Source: Agrococcus sp. SL85
Lineage (GTDB): Bacteria > Actinomycetota > Actinomycetes > Actinomycetales > Microbacteriaceae
Assembly: GCF_026625845.1 (NCBI RefSeq)
Contig: NZ_CP113066.1
Coordinates: 682,001-746,000 of the forward strand
Direction of reading: 5' to 3'
DNA: 64,000 nucleotides
A program made the position numbers and the translations under genes. Shown here piece after piece: positions 23,962 to 33,345 of the stretch. The notes beneath the pieces were generated by a model that saw nothing but the letters and a program-made list of their open reading frames with translations, did not search any database and had not been told where the DNA came from. The stretch's first letter is position 1. Each line of letters begins with the position of its first letter.

Positions 23962-26900
23962 TCAGACCTCCCGGCGTCGACGGCCGAGCAGCAGCGCACC
24001 CGCCGCCGTCAGCGCCATGCCGAGCGCCAGCACCAGGAGCGGCACGTCGCCGCCCGTGCGGGGCAGGTCGTCGTCATCGCCGCCGGGCTGGCCCGGCTGG
24101 CCCGGCTGGCCGGGCTCGCCCGGCTCCTCCGGCTGGCCGCCGACCGCGGCGTAGGTGACCGTCACCGTCGCCGAGGTGCGGTTGCCCGCGCGGTCGGCCA
24201 CCCGGTACTCGATCGGCGTCGGGTCGCCCTCGAAGTCGGCCTCGGGCGTGAAGGTGATCGCGCCCGTCGCCGGGTCGACCGTCCACGTGCCCTCGCCGTC
24301 GACGACGACCGTGGTGCCCCACTCGCCCGTGGCCGGGTCGAGCAGCTCGACCGTGGTCGGGTCGAGGTCGCCGAGGTCGTTCGCGAGCGGGTCGACCGTC
24401 ACCGACGTGCCCTGCGCGTTGTCGAGCGACGCGTCGTCGTTCGCCTGCGGCAGGTAGGTGATGGTCACCGTGGCTCGGGCCGTGTCGCCCGTGGCGTCGG
24501 TCGCCTGGTAGGCGATCGGCGTCGGGTCGCCCTCGAAGCCGGCCTCCGGCGTGAACGTGATCGCGCCCGTCGCCGGGTCGACCGTCCACGTGCCCTCGCC
24601 CGGCACGACGAGCTCGGTCACGAGCTCCTCGCCGTCGACGATGCGCACGCTCGCCGGGTCGAAGTCGCCGAGGTCGTTCGCGAGCACCGGGACGGTCACG
24701 GCCGTGCCGCGCTCGTTGCCGAGCGAGGCGTCGTCGACCGCGGTCGCGCCGTACGTGATCGTCACCGTGGCCTGCGCCGTCTCGCCGTCGGCGTCCGTCG
24801 CCTGGTAGGCGATCGGCGTCGGGTCGCCCTCGAAGCCGGCCTCCGGCGTGAACGTGATCGCGCCCGTCGCCGGGTCGACCGTCCACGTGCCCTCGCCCGG
24901 CACGACGAGCTCGGTCACGAGCTCCTCGCCGTCGACGATGCGCACGCTCGCCGGGTCGAAGGCTCCGGTGTCGTTCGCGAGCACGTCGACCGTCACCGCG
25001 GTGCCCTGCTCGTTCGCGAGCGACTCGTCGTCGTTCGCCACCGGCGTGTAGTCGACGGTCACGGTCGCGGCGACGACGTCGCCCGAGCGGTCTGCCACCT
25101 GGTAGCCGATCGGCGTCGGGTCGCCCTCGAAGCCCTCCTCCGGCGTGAAGGTGATCGCGCCCGTCGCCGGGTCGATCGTCCACACGCCCTCGCCCGCCAC
25201 GGCCAGCGGCTGACCCGCGGGCAGCGCAGCGCCCGTCGCCGGGTCGACGATCGCGACCGTGGCCGGGTCGAGGTCGCCGGTGTCGTTCGCCAGGACGTCG
25301 ACCGTCACGGCCTCGCCGATGGTGTTGCCGAGCGACTCGTCGTCGGCGGCGGCCTGCGGGTAGTCGATCGACACCTCGGCGCGGGTCGGGTCGCCGGAGC
25401 GGTCCTCGACCTCGTAGCCGATCGGCGTCGGGTCGCCCTCGAAGCCGGCCTCCGGCGTGAAGGTGATCGCGCCCGTCGCCGGGTCGACCGTCCAGGTGCC
25501 CTGGCCGGGGACCACGAGCTCCTGGCCCGCCGGCAGCCGCTCGCCCGTGGCCGGGTCGATGATCGCCACCGTCGCCGGGTCGAGGTCGCCGCGGTCGTTC
25601 GCGAGGACGTCGACCGTGACCGGCTGGCCGATCGTCTCGGCGGTCGCCGCGTCGTCGGCGGCGACGGGCAGGTAGCCCACCGTCACCGTGGCGCGGTCGG
25701 TGTCGCCCGACCCGTCGGAGACCTGGTACTCGATGGGCGTGGGGTCGCCCTCGAAGCCGGCCTCCGGCGTGAAGGTGATCGCGCCCGTCGCCGGGTCCAC
25801 CGTCCACGTGCCCTCGCCGGGCACGACCAGCTCCTGGCCCGCGGCCAGCGGCTCGCCCGTCGCCGGGTCGATGATCGCCACCGACGCCGGGTCGAGGTCG
25901 CCGCCGTCGTTCGCCAGGACGTCGACCGTCACGGCCTCGCCGATGGCGTTGCCGAGCGACTCGTCGTCGATCGCGGTCGCGAGGTAGCCGACCGTCACCG
26001 TCGCCTGCGCGACGTCGCCGGAGCGGTCCTCGACCTGGTAGCCGATCGGGGTGGGGTCGCCCTCGTATCCGGCCTCGGGTGTGAACGTGATCGCGCCCGT
26101 CGCCGGGTCGATCGTCCACGTGCCCTCGCCGGGGACCACGAGCTCCTGGCCCGCGGGCAGCGGCTCGCCCGTCGCCGGGTCGATGATCGCCACCGTCGCC
26201 GGGTCGAGGTCGCCGCGGTCGTTCGCGAGGACGTCGACCGTCACGGCATCGCCGAGGGCGTTGCCGAGCGACTCGTCGTCGACCGCGATCGGCAGGTAGC
26301 CGATCGTGACCGTCGCCTGCAGCACCTCGCCGGATGCCTCGGTGACCTGGTAGTCGACCGGGGTCGGGTCGCCCTCGAAGCCGTCGGCGGGGGTGAACGT
26401 GATCGCGCCCGTCGCCGGCTCGATCGTCCACGTGCCCTCGCCGTCGACGACGAGCGCCTCGCCGGCGGGCAGCGCCTCGCCCGTCGCGGGGTCGACGAGC
26501 GCCACGGTCGCCGGGTCGAGCTCGCCCACGTCGTTCGCGAGCGCGTCGACCGTCACCGCGGTGCCGATCGCGTTGCCGAACGACTCGTCGTCGAGCGCCG
26601 CAGCGGCGTAGTCGACGGTCACGGTGGCACCGGTCCGGTCGCCCGAGGCGTCCTCGACCACGTAGCCGATCGGCGTCGGGTCGACCTGGAAGCCCTCGGC
26701 GGGCGTGAAGGTGATCGCGCCCGTCGCCGGGTCGATCGTCCACGTGCCCTGGCCGGGGACCTCGAGCGGCGCGCCCGGTGCGAGGGGCTCGCCCGTCGCG
26801 GGGTCGACGATCGCGACCGTCGCGGGGTCGAGGACGCCCGCGTCGTTCGCGAGCACGTCGACCGTGGTCGGCTCGCCCGCGGCGTTGCCCCGCGACTCGT

Positions 26901-29900
26901 CGTCGACCGCGACCGGCAGGTAGGTCACGGTGACGGTGGCCTGCGCCGTCTCGCCCGAGGCGTCGGCGGCCTGGTAGCCCACGGGGCTGGGGTCGCCCTC
27001 GTAGCCGGCGATGGGCGTGAAGGTGATCGCACCCGTGGCCGGGTCGATCGTCCACGTGCCCTGGCCGAGCACCGTGAGCGGCGCACCGGGCTCCTGCGGC
27101 TCGCCCGTCACGGGGTCGATGAGCGCCACGGTGCCGGGCAGCAGGCCGCCCTGGTCGTTCGCGAGCACGTCGACCACGGCGGGGGCGCCGATGGTGTTGC
27201 CGTCGAGGCGGTCGTCGGCCGCGACCGGCACGTAGCCGACCGTGACCGTCGCGGTGGCGGTGTCGCCGGAGGCGTCGGCCGCCTGGTACTCGATGGGCGT
27301 CGGGTCGGCGGTGAAGCCGTCCTCGGGCGTGAACGTGATCGCGCCCGTCGCCGGGTCGACCGTCCACGTGCCCTCGCCGGGCACCTCGAGCGGCGCACCC
27401 ACGGCGAGCGGCTCGCCCGCGGCCGGGTCGATGATCGCGACCGTCCCCGGAAGCAGCGAGCTCGCGTCGTTCTCGAGCACGTCGATCGTGACGGGCTCGC
27501 CGATCGTGTTGCCCGTCGACGCGTCGTCGGCCGCGACCGGGACGTAGTTCGCGACGACCTCGGCGCCCGTCACGTCGCCGCTGGCGTCCTCCACGACGTA
27601 GCGGATCGGCGTCGGGTCGGCCTCGAAGCCGTCCTCGGGCGTGAACGTGATCGCGCCCGTCGCCGGGTCGACCGTCCACGTGCCCTCGCCGGGCACCTCG
27701 AGCGGCGTACCCGGGGCGAGGGGCTCGCCCGTGGTCGGGTCGACGATCGCGACCGTGCCGGGGACGAGGCCGCCGGCGTCGTTCGCGAGCACGTCGATCG
27801 TCACCGGCTGGCCGATGGGCGTGTCCGCGGAGCGGTCGTCCTGGGCCTCCGGCAGGTAGTTGGCGACGACCTCGGCCGACACGACGTCGCCCGCCGCGTC
27901 CTCCACCTGGTAGCGGATGGGCGTGGGGTCGCCCTCGAAGCCGTCCTCGGGCGTGAACGTGATCGCGCCCGTCGCCGGGTCGACCGTCCAGGTGCCCTCG
28001 CCGGGCACCTCGAGCGGTGCGCCCGGTGCGAGCGGCTCGCCCGTGGCCGGGTCGATGATCGCGACCGTGCCGGGGACGAGGTCGCCCGTGTCGTTCGCGA
28101 GCACGTCGATCGTCACCGGCTGGCCGATGGCCGTGTCGGCGGAGCGGTCGTCGGCCGCGGCCTGGGCGTAGTCGATCTCGACGGTGGCGCGGCCGGGCGT
28201 GCCGGACTCGTCGCGCACCTCGTAGTCGATCGGGGTCGGGTCGGACTCGAAGCCCTCCTCGGGCGTGAACGTGATGTCGCCCGTGGACGGCTCCACCGTC
28301 CACGTGCCCTCGCCGGGCACCTCGAGCGGTGCGCCGGGAGCGAGCGGCTCGCCCGTCGTCGGGTCGATGATCGCGACGCTGCCGGGCACGAGGGCGCCGG
28401 CGTCGTTGGCGAGCACGGGCACCGTCACCGTCGTGCCGGGCACGATCGGCTGACCGTCGACCTCGGTGACGAGGTCGTCCTGCGCGGTCGGCGCGTAGTC
28501 GACCGTGACCCGGCCGCCCGTGACGTCGCCCGAGCGGTCCTCGACGACGTAGTCGATCGGGGTCGGGTCGCCCTCGAAGCCGTCCTCCGGCGTGAAGGTG
28601 ATCGCGCCCGTCGCCGGGTCGATCGTCCAGACGCCCTCGCCGGGCACGACGAGCTGCGCGCCGGGGGCGAGCGGCTCGCCCGAGGCGGGGTCGACGATGG
28701 CGACGGTCGCGGGGTCGAGGTCGCCCGCATCGTTCGCGAGCACGTCGATCACGACCGGCTGCCCGATGGTGCCGGGCGTCGCGTTCGCGTCGTCGGCGCC
28801 GAGCGGCCGGTAGTTCGCCGAGATCGTGGCCGTCACGGTGTCGCCCGTGACGTCGGTGATCGAGTAGACGACAGGGGTCGGGTCGCCCTCGAAGCCGTCG
28901 GCGGGCGCGAAGGTCGCGCTGTCGGTCTCCGCGTCGTAGCTCCACGTGCCCTCGCCCTCGACCACCAGCTGCTCGACGAGCGCGCCGGAGCCGGGGGTGA
29001 CGAAGCGGAAGGTCGTGGCGTCGAACTCGCCCGTGTCGTTGCCGAGCACGCCTGCGGCCACGGCGATGCCGCCGACGAGCGCGTCCTCGCCGGTCACGGG
29101 GTCGACCGCGACGTCGTCGGTCGTGGAGGGCACGTAGGTCACGGTGACCGTCACCGGGCTCGTGAGCGAGCCGGAGCGATCGCGGACCACGTACTCGATG
29201 ATCGTGGGGTCGACGAGGAAGCCGGCCTCCGGCGTGAACGTGATCGCGCCCGTGGCCGGGTCGATCGTCCACTCGCCCTCGCCGGGCACGACGAGCGGCG
29301 CGCCGTCGGCGAGCGGCTCACCCGTGGCGGGGTCGACGATCGCGACCGTCGTGGGGTCGAGGACGCCCACGTCGTTGCCGAGCACGTCGACCTCGACCGC
29401 CTCGCCGATCGTGTTGCCGAGGTCCTCGTCGGCGACGGCCGCGGGGGCGTAGTCGACGGTGAGGCTCGTGCGCACCTGGTCGCCCGAGAGGTCCGAGACC
29501 ACGTACTCGATGGTCGTCGGGTCGCCCTCGAAGCCGTCCTCGGGCGTGAAGGTGATGGCACCGGTGGACGGGTCGATCGTCCAGACGCCCTCGCCGGGCA
29601 CGACGAGCTGCGCGCCGGGGGCGAGCGGCTCGCCCGTGGTCGGGTCGACGATCGCGACCGATGCGGGGTCGAGCACGCCGCGGTCGGCGCCTCGGTCGTC
29701 GCCCAGGATGTCGACGACGACCGGCTCGCCGATCGCGCCGTCGACGATGGTCTTCGGGAAGACCTCGGGCACGACGTTGACGCGCACCTCGGCCGTGGTG
29801 GTGTCGCCCGAGAGGTCGGCCACCTGGTAGCGGATGGGGCTCGGGTCGCCCTCGTAGCGCTCGATGGGCGTGAAGACGACCTGGCCGCCGACGACGCTCC

Positions 29901-32900
29901 ACTCGCCCTGGCCGAGCACGACGACGGTCTCGCCGGCGGCGAGCGGGTCGCCCGAGACGGGGTCGATGAGCACGAGGCTGGCCTCGTCGAGCTCGCCGCC
30001 GTCGTTCCCGAGCACGTCGACCGTCACCGTCTCGCCGATCGCGTTGGGCGACGAGAGGTCGTCCTGCGCGAGCGGCACGTAGTTGGCGCTGATCGTGCCG
30101 CGCACGACGTCGCCGGTCACGTCGGTGACCTCGTACTCCACCGGGCTCGGGTCGCCCTCGTAGCCCTCGGCGGGCGAGAACGTCGCAGCGTCCGCCGCCG
30201 CGTCGTACGTCCAGGTGCCCTGGCCGTCGACGACCAGCACCTCGACGAGCGCGCCGGTGCCGGGCGTGACGAAGCGGAAGGAGTCGGCGTCGAAGACGCC
30301 CGTGTCGTTCGCGAGCACGCCGGGCGCGACCGCGTCGACGCCGATCACGGCGTCCTCGCCGGTGGCGGGGTCGACGGCGACGTCATCGGTCGTCGTCGGC
30401 ACGTAGCGCACGTCGATCGACGCCTCGGCGGTGGCGCCGTCCTCGTCGGTCGCGCGGTACTGCACGATCGTGGGGTCGACGAGGAAGCCGTCCTCGGGCT
30501 GGAAGGTGACCGTGCCGGCCGCCTGGTCGATGACCCACTGGCCCTCGCCGGGCACCACGAGCGTCTCGCCGGCGGCGAGCCAGGTGCTCGTCGCCGGGTC
30601 GAAGAGCTCGATCGAGGTCGGCAGGAAGGGGCCGCGGTCGTTCTCGAGGACGGGCACGACGACGTCGTCGCCGATCGTGTTGCCGTAGTCGGCGTCGTCG
30701 ACGGCGATCGAGACGTAGTCGATCTCGATCGTGCTGCCGGTCTCGCCGCCAGGGCCGCTCACGACGTAGTCGACGGGCGTCGGGTCGTCGAGGAAGCCCT
30801 CCTCGGGCACGAACACCACGCCGGTGCCGGGCACCCAGGTCCACTGGCCCTCGCCGGGCACCGTGAGGGGCGCGCCGGGCGCGAGGGGATCGCCCGTGGC
30901 CGGGTCGACGAAGGCGAAGGTGTCCGGGTCGACGGTGCCGCGGTCGTTCGCGAGCGGGTCGACCGTGGCGCTCTCGCCGGGGACCTGCGCGCCGAGCGAG
31001 TCGGGCTGCGCCTCGGGGGCGTAGACGACGGTGACGGTGCCGGTGGCCTGGTTGCCCTGGGCGTCCTCGACCACGTAGTCGACCGGCGTCGGGTCGCCCT
31101 CGAAGCCCTCGGCGGGCGTGAAGGTGACGTCGCCCGTGGCCGGGTCGATCGTCCAGGTGCCCTCGCCGTCGACGACGAGCGGGGCGCCCGGCGCGAGCGG
31201 GTCGCCCGTCGTCGGGTCGACGAGCGCGACGGTGCCGGGCACCGCGCCGCCCTGGTCGTTGTCGAGGATCGGCACGGTGACGGGCTGGCCGAGCGTGCCG
31301 GGGACCTCGTTCTGGTCGTCCTGCGCGCCGGGCGCGTAGTCGACCGTCACGGTCGCCGAGGCGCGCACGCCGTTGAGGCCGGCGACGTCGTACTCGATGG
31401 GCGTGGGGTCGCCCGAGAAGCCGTCCTCGGGCGTGAAGGTGATGGCGCCCGTCTCGGGGTCGACCGTCCACGTGCCCTCACCGGGCACGCCGTAGGTCGT
31501 GGTGGGCGCGCCGCCGCCGGGCGGCAGGATGCGGACGGTCGTCGGGTCGACGGTGCCGTCGTTGCCGACGACGTCGACGACGGCCGGGCTGCCGATCGCG
31601 ACGGGGCCCTCGGTGTCGTCGACGGGAGCCGGGGCGCTGCGGTCGGGCGTGACCTCCTCGGTCGCGGTGTCGTCGAAGTCGCCCTGCTGCGTCGTGTAGT
31701 CGAGCGTGGCGGTGTTCGAGATGGTGCCCGTGCCCTCGAAGTCGGCGGCGGTCGCCGGACGGGTCGCGGTGCAGCTCATGCTCGCGCCGGGGTTCAGCGT
31801 CGACGGCTGCGCGGGCGTGCAGGAGAGGGCCGAGAGGCCGGGCATCGGGTCGGCGATCGTGACGCCCGTAGCAGGCACGTTGCCGGTGTTCGACGCGGTG
31901 AGCGTGTAGGTGATGGTCTGGCCGATGGCCGTGACGACGTCGGGCGAGGCCGACTTCGAGAGCTCGACCTGGCTGATCGCCTCGACCGTCGTGAACTGGC
32001 AGGTCACGTTCTCGCCGATGCCGTCGGTGCGCTCGGGCACCGTGAAGCTCGCGGTGTCGCCGAAGCCGCTCGAGACGACGGTGCCGTCGCGGGTGGTGCA
32101 GGTCCACGCCTTGGCGTAGTCGGAGTCGGGCGTCACGTTGTCGGGGGCGGGCGTCTGCACGACCTCGATGTCGTCGCCGGGCAGCACGATGACGGGTCCG
32201 GCGGTGCCGTTCTCGGTGCCGCCCGTGGTGCCGGGGCCGCCGTCGGGGATCTGGCCGCCGCCGATGGTGACGACGTGCTCGTCGGGCAGCGGGGTGCCGG
32301 GCGGGTCCTCGATGGGCGTCTGGTCGATGACGGCCGAGACCGAGTAGGGCGTGGCCGAGGAGGCGAAGTCGGAGACGCCGAGCGTCGTGGCGCCCGCGCG
32401 CACCGCGGTCGGGCTCGCCGAGCCGCCGGAGAGCGGCAGGCGGTCGCCGCTCGAGGGGTGCACGCGGGAGATGCCCTGGTTGCTGCCGAGGTAGAGGTAG
32501 CCGTCGGTGCCGAAGGCGATCGAGTTGACGGCCTGCTGCGGGATGGCGTCGCCGAGCGGGGAGACCTGCAGGTTGCCGCTCGTGATGCCGCCGGTGACGC
32601 GGTAGAGCTGCGCGCCCGGGCTCTCGGTCGCCGCGCCGGCGACGACGTAGAGCGTGCCGCCGTTGCCGAAGGCGAGGTCGCCGTTCGCCCCCGGTGCGCC
32701 CTCGAGGGTGACCGAGATCGTCGTGGGGCTCAGCGTGTTGGTGCCCGCGTCGTACGTGCGCAGGTTGAGCGTCGTGCCGTTCATCGAGCCGAAGACGTAC
32801 GAGTTCGTCGCGGGGTCGAAGCCGCCCATCGTCTGGCCGCCGATCCCGTCGTTCGGCACCGTCGTCGTGTTCGTCCGGGTCTCGGTGGCGAGGTCGTACT

Positions 32901-33297
32901 CGACGAGCTGGAACTCGGTCTGCCCCGTGCGCACCTGGCGCTCGATCCAGAACGCGGTCGCGCCGCGGGCCGCGGGCGACGTCGGGCTCGTCGAGATCGC
33001 GAGCTGGTTGATCGTGGTGACCTGCGCGGGCGAGGGCGCGATCGTCGTGCCGCCCGCCGTCGTCACGAGCGTGGCGGCGCCGGAGGCGGTGTTGATCCGG
33101 TAGACGTCCTTTCCGGCGGTGGCGTACACGAAGCCGGCCGCGTTGAGCGGCGGCGCCGCGTTCGCCGCGGTCGGCGCCGTCACCGAGACGGCGACGAGGC
33201 CGCCGGCGACGAGGAGCGTCGACAGCGCCCCTGCCAGCAGTCGCTTGGCACCCGTGAGGGCGCGACGGGACGAGGATCGGTCTGCTGCGTGTCGCAC
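23962..33297 (-). CDS. Giant LPXTG-anchored surface protein with 24 CshA-type fibril repeats
   Basis: The 3,111-residue wall-anchored adhesin-like protein has a basic signal peptide to about residue 47 (ANA cleavage) and an N-terminal region of about 280 residues rich in short beta-strands (YATAGKDVYRINTASGAATL), propeller-like in appearance. A DUF11-type beta-sandwich follows (VELSKSASPDVVTAIGQTIT). Then come 24 tandem repeats of about 104 residues (about 552-3050), each following the CshA fibril pattern of VDVLANDxGDLDP, then GEGTWTIDPATGAITFTPE, GFEGDPTPI and TVTVxY. A Pro/Gly stalk leads to the sortase signal LPRTG (3078-3082), a membrane helix and RRRREV. GTG start with GGAG 6 bases upstream. 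Likely a long fibril for adhesion or cell contact. No sortase gene is in the window. Confidence 0.9.
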   Translation of the reverse strand: MRHAADRSSSRRALTGAKRLLAGALSTLLVAGGLVAVSVTAPTAANAAPPLNAAGFVYATAGKDVYRINTASGAATLVTTAGGTTIAPSPAQVTTINQLAISTSPTSPAARGATAFWIERQVRTGQTEFQLVEYDLATETRTNTTTVPNDGIGGQTMGGFDPATNSYVFGSMNGTTLNLRTYDAGTNTLSPTTISVTLEGAPGANGDLAFGNGGTLYVVAGAATESPGAQLYRVTGGITSGNLQVSPLGDAIPQQAVNSIAFGTDGYLYLGSNQGISRVHPSSGDRLPLSGGSASPTAVRAGATTLGVSDFASSATPYSVSAVIDQTPIEDPPGTPLPDEHVVTIGGGQIPDGGPGTTGGTENGTAGPVIVLPGDDIEVVQTPAPDNVTPDSDYAKAWTCTTRDGTVVSSGFGDTASFTVPERTDGIGENVTCQFTTVEAISQVELSKSASPDVVTAIGQTITYTLTASNTGNVPATGVTIADPMPGLSALSCTPAQPSTLNPGASMSCTATRPATAADFEGTGTISNTATLDYTTQQGDFDDTATEEVTPDRSAPAPVDDTEGPVAIGSPAVVDVVGNDGTVDPTTVRILPPGGGAPTTTYGVPGEGTWTVDPETGAITFTPEDGFSGDPTPIEYDVAGLNGVRASATVTVDYAPGAQDDQNEVPGTLGQPVTVPILDNDQGGAVPGTVALVDPTTGDPLAPGAPLVVDGEGTWTIDPATGDVTFTPAEGFEGDPTPVDYVVEDAQGNQATGTVTVVYAPEAQPDSLGAQVPGESATVDPLANDRGTVDPDTFAFVDPATGDPLAPGAPLTVPGEGQWTWVPGTGVVFVPEEGFLDDPTPVDYVVSGPGGETGSTIEIDYVSIAVDDADYGNTIGDDVVVPVLENDRGPFLPTSIELFDPATSTWLAAGETLVVPGEGQWVIDQAAGTVTFQPEDGFLVDPTIVQYRATDEDGATAEASIDVRYVPTTTDDVAVDPATGEDAVIGVDAVAPGVLANDTGVFDADSFRFVTPGTGALVEVLVVDGQGTWTYDAAADAATFSPAEGYEGDPSPVEYEVTDVTGDVVRGTISANYVPLAQDDLSSPNAIGETVTVDVLGNDGGELDEASLVLIDPVSGDPLAAGETVVVLGQGEWSVVGGQVVFTPIERYEGDPSPIRYQVADLSGDTTTAEVRVNVVPEVFPKTIVDGAIGEPVVVDILGDDRGADRGVLDPASVAIVDPTTGEPLAPGAQLVVPGEGVWTIDPSTGAITFTPEDGFEGDPTTIEYVVSDLSGDQVRTSLTVDYAPAAVADEDLGNTIGEAVEVDVLGNDVGVLDPTTVAIVDPATGEPLADGAPLVVPGEGEWTIDPATGAITFTPEAGFLVDPTIIEYVVRDRSGSLTSPVTVTVTYVPSTTDDVAVDPVTGEDALVGGIAVAAGVLGNDTGEFDATTFRFVTPGSGALVEQLVVEGEGTWSYDAETDSATFAPADGFEGDPTPVVYSITDVTGDTVTATISANYRPLGADDANATPGTIGQPVVIDVLANDAGDLDPATVAIVDPASGEPLAPGAQLVVPGEGVWTIDPATGAITFTPEDGFEGDPTPIDYVVEDRSGDVTGGRVTVDYAPTAQDDLVTEVDGQPIVPGTTVTVPVLANDAGALVPGSVAIIDPTTGEPLAPGAPLEVPGEGTWTVEPSTGDITFTPEEGFESDPTPIDYEVRDESGTPGRATVEIDYAQAAADDRSADTAIGQPVTIDVLANDTGDLVPGTVAIIDPATGEPLAPGAPLEVPGEGTWTVDPATGAITFTPEDGFEGDPTPIRYQVEDAAGDVVSAEVVANYLPEAQDDRSADTPIGQPVTIDVLANDAGGLVPGTVAIVDPTTGEPLAPGTPLEVPGEGTWTVDPATGAITFTPEDGFEADPTPIRYVVEDASGDVTGAEVVANYVPVAADDASTGNTIGEPVTIDVLENDASSLLPGTVAIIDPAAGEPLAVGAPLEVPGEGTWTVDPATGAITFTPEDGFTADPTPIEYQAADASGDTATATVTVGYVPVAADDRLDGNTIGAPAVVDVLANDQGGLLPGTVALIDPVTGEPQEPGAPLTVLGQGTWTIDPATGAITFTPIAGYEGDPSPVGYQAADASGETAQATVTVTYLPVAVDDESRGNAAGEPTTVDVLANDAGVLDPATVAIVDPATGEPLAPGAPLEVPGQGTWTIDPATGAITFTPAEGFQVDPTPIGYVVEDASGDRTGATVTVDYAAAALDDESFGNAIGTAVTVDALANDVGELDPATVALVDPATGEALPAGEALVVDGEGTWTIEPATGAITFTPADGFEGDPTPVDYQVTEASGEVLQATVTIGYLPIAVDDESLGNALGDAVTVDVLANDRGDLDPATVAIIDPATGEPLPAGQELVVPGEGTWTIDPATGAITFTPEAGYEGDPTPIGYQVEDRSGDVAQATVTVGYLATAIDDESLGNAIGEAVTVDVLANDGGDLDPASVAIIDPATGEPLAAGQELVVPGEGTWTVDPATGAITFTPEAGFEGDPTPIEYQVSDGSGDTDRATVTVGYLPVAADDAATAETIGQPVTVDVLANDRGDLDPATVAIIDPATGERLPAGQELVVPGQGTWTVDPATGAITFTPEAGFEGDPTPIGYEVEDRSGDPTRAEVSIDYPQAAADDESLGNTIGEAVTVDVLANDTGDLDPATVAIVDPATGAALPAGQPLAVAGEGVWTIDPATGAITFTPEEGFEGDPTPIGYQVADRSGDVVAATVTVDYTPVANDDESLANEQGTAVTVDVLANDTGAFDPASVRIVDGEELVTELVVPGEGTWTVDPATGAITFTPEAGFEGDPTPIAYQATDADGETAQATVTITYGATAVDDASLGNERGTAVTVPVLANDLGDFDPASVRIVDGEELVTELVVPGEGTWTVDPATGAITFTPEAGFEGDPTPIAYQATDATGDTARATVTITYLPQANDDASLDNAQGTSVTVDPLANDLGDLDPTTVELLDPATGEWGTTVVVDGEGTWTVDPATGAITFTPEADFEGDPTPIEYRVADRAGNRTSATVTVTYAAVGGQPEEPGEPGQPGQPGQPGGDDDDLPRTGGDVPLLVLALGMALTAAGALLLGRRRREV
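24149..31640 (-). repeat. Tandem coding repeats (24 units of about 310 bp) inside the fibril gene
   Basis: Every unit of about 300-320 bp encodes one CshA-type repeat. A segment near GTGATCGCGCCCGTCGCCGG recurs nearly unchanged in most units. Units 4-5 and 8-9 share an unusual variant (GFLVDPTI..., then TTDDVAVDP.TGED and ANDTG.FDA), which points to an older duplication of a four-unit block. The 3-prime units (18-24) are the most alike and look most recently expanded. Confidence 0.8.
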
Positions 33298-33345
33298 TTG
33301 TGACTCCGTGCTCAGGGACTCGTAGGGCTCGAACCGAAGCGAGGG

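Noticed and set aside
24071..24130. GGCTGGCCCGGCTGG repeats at the 3' end of the fibril gene as a DNA regulatory repeat
   Set aside because: They encode the Pro/Gly stalk PGQPGQPGQ before the LPRTG signal and are explained by coding.
24155..31909. Many plus-strand open frames of 60-100 codons across the fibril gene, with recurring MNVIAPVAGSTVHVPSPGT-like starts
   Set aside because: They are the antisense shadow of the CshA-type repeats, recur once per unit, and have no ribosome sites.
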